This document shows positions 19,838-24,814 of a DNA stretch of 24,814 bases, piece after piece. The position numbers and the translations under genes were made by a program. Source of the stretch: an uncultured Collinsella sp. (GTDB lineage: Bacteria > Actinomycetota > Coriobacteriia > Coriobacteriales > Coriobacteriaceae); the NCBI GenBank assembly GCA_900541065.1, contig UQIE01000027.1:1-24814 (forward strand), written 5' to 3'. How positions within the stretch are numbered: the stretch's first letter is position 1; each line of letters begins with the position of its first letter. Below the pieces are notes generated by a model, which worked only from the letters and a program-made list of their open reading frames with translations, was not told the origin of the DNA and made no database searches.

Positions 19838-21988
19838 TTAGTACTGGCTCTCGTGCTTGCTGAAGAAGTCGAAGCGCGGGGGCAGCGGCTTTACGCGGTG
19901 CTCACCGGGCTTCTCGCCCAGGCTCTCCACGAACTCGTCCGTGGAGGCAAAGATGTTGTCCCAGCTAAAGAAGGCGACGGGGTCGACGTCGAAGTACTCG
20001 CAGATGAGCTCGCAGCCGGCCGGCACAATACCGTGCATCAGGACGGTCGCCACGCGCAGCTCGGTAAAGGCGTCGACGAGGGCCTGCGTCATCGCGGCGT
20101 TTGCCTCATTACCCTCGAGCTTGTTGGCGGCCTTGGAGGCGTCGCTCCAGCGCTTGTTGGCGGCGCGCAGGTAGTCGTCGCACACGGCGAGTGCGCGGTG
20201 CGTCTCGAACTTGTACATGGCCTGCTCAAAGGCGAGAGCTGCCTGCTCGGCGGCTTCGATCACGGTGGCGGAGGCGGCACCGGCGGGGATGCAGCCGTTG
20301 CGATAGGGGCTCTCGTCGCCCTCCTTGATGGCGACGCCGTAGAAGCAGCTGCGGGCCAGGCGGTTGAAGACGCCGGTCAAAAGGGCGCTCTCCTTAAGGG
20401 CCGGATCGATGACACGCTTGTCGTCGCAGGCACGCACCTCGTTGCCGTCCTTGTCCTTGCCGGTCACGCGCGTGTCGTATGCCTTGGGGCTAAAGCTCAC
20501 TGGCTTCTCGGACAGGCCGAGCGACAGCCAATGCGCGCGCATCTGCTCGCAGGTGTAGTGGTTGAGCAGGTCGTCTGCCGGCGGGGGAGGCGTCTGCGAG
20601 GACGAGCTGGCCTTTTTGCCCATGTAGAGCAGGTGGTAGCAGGCGCTGACAGTGCTCTGCGTGAGGTCCCAGCCCAGGGCCTCCCACATGGCGGTCTGAG
20701 CGATGCAGTAGAAGTAGATGTTGTCCTGACCGATAAACTGGTAGATCTGAGCGTCGTCAGAGCACCACCAGTCGCGCCAGTCGAGCGAGCTGTGCTGGTA
20801 GGTGGGCGCGGGGACCTGCGTGGAATCGGCGGCGGGCTCGCCCATGAGGGCGGCATCCTGGGCAGCGACGCCCTCGGTCACGCCGGCGGCCTTGGCATCG
20901 CGCGCGAGCACGGTGCGCGTATAGCTGATGGGAGCCCACAGGCTCTCGGGCCAGCACCAGCAGGTGACGTCGTTCACGCCGTCGACCTCGGGCACCGGAA
21001 CGCCCCAGTCGATGTTGCCGGTGATGCGGAAGGGTACGAGCGCCTTGCCGCTGCGGAAGCGCACGCCGCCGTTGGCGAGCACCGCGTGGGCATCGTCGCG
21101 CTCCTTCCAGCTGGGGAAGGTGACGGTAAAGCTGCTCTTGTTGCCCTCGGGCTCCAGCACGGTGTGCTCGGGAAGCTGATCCTCGACGGCATCGAAGGCC
21201 TCGCGGAACTTGTTCTGGATGTAGAGCTGAGCCGGCAGCAGCCACTCCTCCATGGTCTTGGAGACCACGGAGCGAACCTGCGGGTTCTGGGCGAGCTTGT
21301 CGGTATAGGTCTTCATAAAGTCGAGGTAGGCCGGCAGGTCGAAGTAGAGGTTGTCTACCGGGCGCAGCTCGGGCACCTCGCCGGTGAGCTGGCTCTTAGG
21401 CGCGATGAGCTCCTCGGGCTCAAACTGGTGGCCCAGGTCGCACTCGTCGGCATAGGCCTTCTCGGACTTGCAGCCCTGGATGGGGCAGCGGCCGATCACC
21501 TGACGGCCGTTGAGGAACGTGCCGGCCTTGGCATCGTAGAACTGCAGCGTGGAGCGCTTGGAGATGGTGCCCTGCTCGTGCAGGCGCTCGATAATCTCAG
21601 CGGTCACCTCGTTGTGGATCTGGGCCGCCGGCTCAAGGCCCGAGCCGCCGTAGATGTCACAGCTGATGTTGTAGTTGTTGAGGGTCGCGGCCTGGCGGGA
21701 GTGATTGGACTCGACATACTCGCTAATGGACTTGTCGTAGCCCTCGTTCTCCTTGAGCTTGCGGTAGCTCTCCATGATGGGCGAGCCATAGCAGTCGGTG
21801 CCCGAGGTGAAGATGACGTTCTCGCGGCCCAGACGGTCGCGCAGGAAGCGGGCGAAGAAGTCGGCCGGGACAAAGACGCCACCGACGTGGCCAAAGTGAA
21901 GGCCCTTGTTGCCGTAGGGCTCGCCGGCGGTAACGATGGCGCGGCGAGGCCAGCTGGGACGGTCGTTCATGGAGTATTTGGATGCCAT
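19838..21988 (-). CDS. Divergent methionyl-tRNA-synthetase-like class I enzyme
   Basis: The 716-residue product aligns by eye with bacterial MetRS. It has RRAIVTAGEPYGNKGLHFGH (15-34) with HFGH for the HIGH motif, TSGTDCYGSPIMESYRKLKE (61-80), RSTLQFYDAKAGTFLNGR (145-162), a zinc-knuckle region, LWAPISYT (350-357) for the WxAPIxY site, and YQFIGQDNIYF (416-426). Two features are odd. The KMSKS loop appears as KKASSSSQ (458-465). The zinc ligands are Cys168, Cys173, Cys183 and His187, instead of CxxC-CxxC. An extra segment lies at about 365-410. Either it is the organism's diverged MetRS or a paralogue with another use. Start choice: AAGGAG lies five bases before the ATG at 21988; the frame extends upstream but without a binding site. 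It is upstream of the methyltransferase gene on the same strand. Confidence 0.72.
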   Translation of the reverse strand: MASKYSMNDRPSWPRRAIVTAGEPYGNKGLHFGHVGGVFVPADFFARFLRDRLGRENVIFTSGTDCYGSPIMESYRKLKENEGYDKSISEYVESNHSRQAATLNNYNISCDIYGGSGLEPAAQIHNEVTAEIIERLHEQGTISKRSTLQFYDAKAGTFLNGRQVIGRCPIQGCKSEKAYADECDLGHQFEPEELIAPKSQLTGEVPELRPVDNLYFDLPAYLDFMKTYTDKLAQNPQVRSVVSKTMEEWLLPAQLYIQNKFREAFDAVEDQLPEHTVLEPEGNKSSFTVTFPSWKERDDAHAVLANGGVRFRSGKALVPFRITGNIDWGVPVPEVDGVNDVTCWCWPESLWAPISYTRTVLARDAKAAGVTEGVAAQDAALMGEPAADSTQVPAPTYQHSSLDWRDWWCSDDAQIYQFIGQDNIYFYCIAQTAMWEALGWDLTQSTVSACYHLLYMGKKASSSSQTPPPPADDLLNHYTCEQMRAHWLSLGLSEKPVSFSPKAYDTRVTGKDKDGNEVRACDDKRVIDPALKESALLTGVFNRLARSCFYGVAIKEGDESPYRNGCIPAGAASATVIEAAEQAALAFEQAMYKFETHRALAVCDDYLRAANKRWSDASKAANKLEGNEANAAMTQALVDAFTELRVATVLMHGIVPAGCELICEYFDVDPVAFFSWDNIFASTDEFVESLGEKPGEHRVKPLPPRFDFFSKHESQY

Positions 21989-22106
21989 GGGACTCCTTCG
22001 CATATGGTGAGAGCGCGGCCGGGCACAAGGCCTGGCGACGCGGTGGTCAATTCGTGCATATCGTTCGACATTATCGCACATGCGGACGGGTACGTGGCAG
22101 GGGCGC

Positions 22107-22112
22107 TATCCT
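22107..22112 (+). promoter_or_regulatory. Candidate -10 placed too close for a leader
   Basis: TATCCT, preceded by GC, ends eight bases before the ATG at 22121. A transcript from it would start within a few bases of the start codon, that is, a leaderless mRNA. The absence of any Shine-Dalgarno sequence before this ATG agrees with that. Confidence 0.45.
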
Positions 22113-22120
22113 AAGATGCT

Positions 22121-22687
22121 ATGAATGAGATTTCCAACATACATGCGTTTGAGGACGAGGATTTTCTGCACGCTTGCTTCGTGTGGGGGATGGTCGTAGT
22201 CGGCGTGTTTGCCGTGTGCCTGGTGCCGGTGTTTATGCTGCTGGGCGGGCCTGCAGACTTGGATGCGGCTGACGCGGGCGGCTGGATGGCTGTCGTGGGC
22301 TGGATAGTCGGCTTGGCTGCGGTTTCTGCGGCGTCATTTGCCGTGCACGAGCTGGTGCACGGTGTGTTTTTTAAGCTGCTGGCGCCTGCGGGCGCGCAGG
22401 TGACCTTTGGGGCGAATCGCGAGACGGCGATGATCTATGCCTGCGCCGAGGGCGTTGTGTATTCGCGCCGGCGGTACATGGCGGTTTGCCTGGCGCCGAC
22501 GGTTGTTGTGACGGCGGCGTTTGCCCTGGGGTTTGCGTTTTCGGGCTATCCGCTGCTGTGCTACCTGGCGGCCGGCTTGCATTTGTCGGGCTGTGTGGGC
22601 GACTGGTATTACGTGCGGACCATTTTGCGCGACCGCCGCATTGTCGCCTGCGAGGACACGTCCTTCGGCGTGCGCTTTTTCGGGTGA
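22121..22687 (+). CDS. DUF3267-type membrane zinc-metalloprotease-like protein
   Basis: The 188-residue product has membrane segments at about 20-41, 55-73 and 118-150, and a HELVH sequence (76-80, HExxH) at the membrane edge, followed by the family-typical HGVFFKLLAP. The second half contains LHLSGCVGDWYYVRTILRD, where an Asp in a conserved turn is seen in DUF3267 proteins and may help bind metal. The family is thought to be related to intramembrane site-2-type proteases, but the reaction is unknown. The TGA stop ends just before the GAGGAG of queH, so the two overlap at the level of translation control and are probably one unit. The start is inferred from the -10 at 22107 and the absence of a binding site. 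Codon use matches its neighbours. Confidence 0.8.
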   Translation: MNEISNIHAFEDEDFLHACFVWGMVVVGVFAVCLVPVFMLLGGPADLDAADAGGWMAVVGWIVGLAAVSAASFAVHELVHGVFFKLLAPAGAQVTFGANRETAMIYACAEGVVYSRRRYMAVCLAPTVVVTAAFALGFAFSGYPLLCYLAAGLHLSGCVGDWYYVRTILRDRRIVACEDTSFGVRFFG

Positions 22688-22697
22688 GGAGATGTCG

Positions 22698-23273
22698 ATG
22701 AAGCCGTTGTTGTTGCACGCCTGCTGTGCGCCGTGCTCTCTTGAGCCGGTCCACCTGCTGCGCGAGGAGGGGTTTGAGCCCGCGATTTGCTGGACCAACC
22801 CCAATATTCAACCGCGCGATGAATGGCAGCGCCGCTTGGACGAGCTGCGCCGGTGGTGTGCCGATGGCGACATCGAGCTCATCGAGGCGGGGGAGGACCG
22901 CGATCGCTGGGAGACCGGCGTGGCACCGCTGGGTGCCGATCGGCCCCGTCGCTGTCGCGCGTGCTATGCCTTGCGCTTGGCCGAGGCGTGCCGCGTGGCC
23001 CAGGAGCGCGGGTTCGAATATGTGGGTACGACGCTCGCCGTCTCACCGTATCAGCTGTTCGATACCTGTAATGATGTGTTGGAGCGTCTGGCTGCCGCCC
23101 GCGGTCTCACTCCGGTGATTCGTGATTTTCGTCCGTATTACCCCGAGGCCACGCGTCGTTCGCGCGAGCTTGGCATGTATCGGCAGAATTATTGCGGCTG
23201 CCGATTCTCGGCTGTCGAGGCGGCCATGGACCGCGCCCGCATCCGCGACGAGCGCAAAGCCGCCAAAAAGTAG
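22698..23273 (+). CDS. queH: Epoxyqueuosine reductase QueH
   Basis: The 191-residue product begins MKPLLLHACCAPCSLEPVHLL and has the QueH cysteine pattern: Cys9-Cys10, Cys86 and Cys89 (RRCRACYALRL), and Cys166 and Cys168 (YRQNYCGCRFS). Four of these hold the iron-sulfur cluster, and the rest form the redox pair. QueH reduces epoxyqueuosine in tRNA to queuosine and replaces the unrelated QueG in many anaerobes. Start choice: GAGGAG (22686-22691) abuts the ATG at 22692 and is six bases from the ATG at 22698, which also gives the usual family start. The gene follows DUF3267 by ten bases and precedes queA by 64 bases. Length fits the family. Confidence 0.93.
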   Translation: MKPLLLHACCAPCSLEPVHLLREEGFEPAICWTNPNIQPRDEWQRRLDELRRWCADGDIELIEAGEDRDRWETGVAPLGADRPRRCRACYALRLAEACRVAQERGFEYVGTTLAVSPYQLFDTCNDVLERLAAARGLTPVIRDFRPYYPEATRRSRELGMYRQNYCGCRFSAVEAAMDRARIRDERKAAKK

Positions 23274-23292
23274 TTCATTTGGGACGTCAGCC

Positions 23293-23301
23293 TGCTAGGA
23301 T
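23293..23301 (+). promoter_or_regulatory. Extended -10 promoter before queA
   Basis: TGC-TAGGAT lies 22 bases before AAGGAG (23324-23329) and 36 bases before the queA start. It suggests that queA can be transcribed on its own although it is also downstream of queH. No good -35 is seen. Confidence 0.5.
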
Positions 23302-23337
23302 GTAGAGCGGACTTTAGCTATATAAGGAGTATCCGAC

Positions 23338-24555
23338 GTGTCTATGCGTACCGATGATTTTGACTACAACCTTCCCGAGGAACTGATTGCCCAAGCTCCT
23401 GCCGAGCCGCGCGACTCCTGCCGCCTTCTGGTGGTGGATCGCAAGGGCTCCCAGACAGGAACGCCGCTGGAGCACGGCGGTACCGTTGAGCACCGCATCT
23501 TCCGCGACATCATCGACTATATCGAGCCGGGCGACGTGCTCGTCATCAACCAGACGCGCGTGATGCCGGCTCGCCTGATCGGTCGCAAAGCCGGCTCGGG
23601 CGGCGTGGTCGAGACTCTGCTGCTCAAGCGCCGCGAGGACGTGGATCCGCTGGGCCATGTTTGGGAGTGCTTGGTCAAGCCGGGCAAGCGCCTGAAGCCC
23701 GGTGCTCATATTGAGTATCGCGCCGGTGGCGCCCATGCGCCCGAGGGGGCTCCCGTGGTGCTGACAGCCGAGGTTGTCGACTTTGTCACCGATAGCCGCG
23801 GCGGCCGTCTGGTGCGTTTTGAGCCGGCCGGTTGCAATGCCGCCGGCGACCCGCGCACGCTCGACGAGGCCATCCACGCTGCCGGCCACGTGCCGCTGCC
23901 GCCCTACATTACCGATTACGAGGGCGATCCCGAGAAGTACCAGACCGTCTACGCCATGAAGGAGGAGCACTCGGCTGCCGCTCCTACGGCGGGTTTGCAC
24001 TTCACGCCCGAGCTCATGGCCGCTATCGAGGCCAAGGGTGCGAAGTTTGCCGCCGTCGAGCTCGAGGTGGGTATCGATACCTTCCGTCTGGTGGAGGAGG
24101 ACGACCCCACGCAGCACGTGATGCACACCGAGCGCTACCACGTGTCGCAGGAGGTTGTCGATGCCGTGCACAAGGCCAAGGCCGAGGGTCATCGTGTGAT
24201 CGCCGTCGGCACCACCGCGGTGCGCTCGCTCGAGAGCGCGTTTGACGCGGACGCGCCGGTGTCCGATCCGGCTGTGACGGCGCGCTATTTTGAGGGCCGC
24301 GAGGACGGGGCCGACACGCTCGGCCGCGGCGACATCGTGGTGCGCGAGAACGCGACAACGCAGCTCTACCTCATGCCCGGCTCGACCTATCACGTGGTCG
24401 ACGCGTTGATCACGAACTTCCACGTGCCGCGCTCCACGCTCATGATGCTCGTGAGCGCGCTTGCCACCCGCGACCAGATCATGGATGCCTACACCGCCGC
24501 CATCGAGGAGCGCTACCGCTTCTTCAGCTTTGGCGACGCGATGCTCATCTTGTAG
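23338..24555 (+). CDS. queA: S-adenosylmethionine:tRNA ribosyltransferase-isomerase QueA
   Basis: The 405-residue product is QueA, the enzyme that transfers and isomerises the ribosyl part of S-adenosylmethionine to preQ1 in tRNA, forming epoxyqueuosine. Motifs in order are FDYNLPEELIAQAPAEPRD, VLVINQTRVMPARLIGRK, EHSAAAPTAGLHFTPEL, HTERYHVSQEVV, GTTAVRSLES and NFHVPRSTLMMLVSAL. It is about 50-60 residues longer than the usual 340-355. Much of the excess is in the first half, including a loop near residues 155-180 (FEPAGCNAAGDPRTLDEA). The GTG at 23338 is eight bases from AAGGAG; the ATG at 23344 is too far. Its product is the substrate of the preceding queH, so the order is functionally coherent. 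tgt is not present in the window but may follow beyond the right edge. Confidence 0.93.
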   Translation: MSMRTDDFDYNLPEELIAQAPAEPRDSCRLLVVDRKGSQTGTPLEHGGTVEHRIFRDIIDYIEPGDVLVINQTRVMPARLIGRKAGSGGVVETLLLKRREDVDPLGHVWECLVKPGKRLKPGAHIEYRAGGAHAPEGAPVVLTAEVVDFVTDSRGGRLVRFEPAGCNAAGDPRTLDEAIHAAGHVPLPPYITDYEGDPEKYQTVYAMKEEHSAAAPTAGLHFTPELMAAIEAKGAKFAAVELEVGIDTFRLVEEDDPTQHVMHTERYHVSQEVVDAVHKAKAEGHRVIAVGTTAVRSLESAFDADAPVSDPAVTARYFEGREDGADTLGRGDIVVRENATTQLYLMPGSTYHVVDALITNFHVPRSTLMMLVSALATRDQIMDAYTAAIEERYRFFSFGDAMLIL

Positions 24556-24582
24556 GTTACGGCGTTTTACAAACGCCGTAAC
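24556..24582 (+). terminator. Perfect 12-bp hairpin directly after queA
   Basis: GTTACGGCGTTT (24556-24567) and AAACGCCGTAAC (24571-24582) are perfect inverted arms with a 3-nt loop, starting at the base after the queA stop. No T-run follows, so it may protect the mRNA end rather than terminate. Confidence 0.6.
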
Positions 24583-24630
24583 CGGTCGACGCTGCGCGGG
24601 CCGCATTTGGACAATCTGACGTTCAACTTC

Positions 24631-24665
24631 AAGGGCGCGACCAGAAGGTCAGCGCCCTTTCGTTT
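24631..24665 (+). terminator. Intrinsic terminator of queA
   Basis: AAGGGCGC pairs with GCGCCCTT (8 bp), extended by GACC/GGTC with one bulge, and followed by TCGTTT. This has the more usual intrinsic-terminator shape. Confidence 0.7.
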
Positions 24666-24814
24666 CACGTCACCTTGCCTCAAATGCGACCCGCTCGCTG
24701 TCGTTGCCAAAACACCGGCATTTCTTTGGTTGTCAACAAAACATCGGTGTAGTCATTGGGTGTTCCTATAGTTTTGTCAACCGTCGGGGCTACTCCCGGT
24801 AGGGCACCCGGTCG
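24666..24814. other. Right-edge intergenic segment without a gene
   Basis: No coding frame with support is seen. The stretch contains the word TTGTCAAC twice (24730-24737 and 24775-24782), ACACCG/CGGTGT inverted arms around the first copy, and a TATAGT (24767-24772) that could be a -10 for a gene past the edge. The last 30 bases are GC rich with CCCGG/CCGGT words. I cannot assign a role. Confidence 0.4.

Noticed and set aside
19853..22114. 753-codon plus-strand reading frame opposite the MetRS-like gene
   Set aside because: Shadow frame: low-complexity Gly/Val/Ala-rich product, no binding site, whereas the minus strand has synthetase motifs.
24740..24814. Possible tRNA or start of another RNA gene at the right edge
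   Set aside because: Some paired GC-rich words occur, but no cloverleaf or anticodon arm can be drawn within the available bases.

Overview
The window looks like chromosomal DNA from a high-GC anaerobic actinobacterium of the class Coriobacteriia, most likely a Collinsella-type gut organism. This rests on the strong G/C third-position bias, the gene set (a C69 dipeptidase whose nucleophile cysteine follows a Met-Pro, a class III fructose bisphosphatase, a phasin-like/ABC1-kinase pair, QueH-type queuosine synthesis) and general resemblance of the proteins. It is a judgement from memory of families, not a database match. There are no transposases, phage genes, CRISPR arrays, rRNAs or recognisable tRNAs.

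Layout: (1) 1-1844, a C69 peptidase with a G-rich leader. (2) 1872-4238, a phasin-like protein and an ABC1/UbiB kinase in one operon, closed by an intrinsic terminator. (3) 4242-12697, the centrepiece: an extended -10 promoter, a cobalamin-riboswitch-like leader and two exported proteins. The first is a 2396-residue surface protein with seven Ig-like repeats, three DUF4430 (transcobalamin-like) domains, a PQQ-type beta-propeller, an InlB-type repeat and a C-terminal membrane anchor. The second is a 281-residue membrane-anchored protein with one more DUF4430 domain. (4) 12735-15870, minus strand: fbp followed by two GtrA-family membrane proteins, each separated by hairpins; an operator-like inverted repeat precedes fbp. 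(5) 16096-18196, a DegV protein converging on a conserved barrel-like protein of unknown function. (6) 18347-21988, a 56-residue membrane protein, an RsmB/NOP2-type m5C methyltransferase, a perfect 32-bp inverted repeat, and a divergent methionyl-tRNA-synthetase-like enzyme. (7) 22107-24665, a DUF3267 membrane metalloprotease-like protein, queH and queA, ending in two hairpins. The last 149 bases hold no gene.

How the parts work together: the strongest inference is a corrinoid (B12) capture system on the cell surface. A B12-responsive leader controls two anchored proteins that carry four copies of a domain related to the corrinoid-capping domain of transcobalamin; the transporter would have to lie elsewhere. 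queH and queA supply two steps of queuosine tRNA modification, and the methyltransferase and MetRS-like enzyme make this end of the window translation-related. Fbp serves gluconeogenesis, and the GtrA proteins probably serve lipid-linked sugar export for envelope polysaccharides.

Several transcription units share an extended -10 of the form TGC-TAnnnT, which helped set the boundaries.
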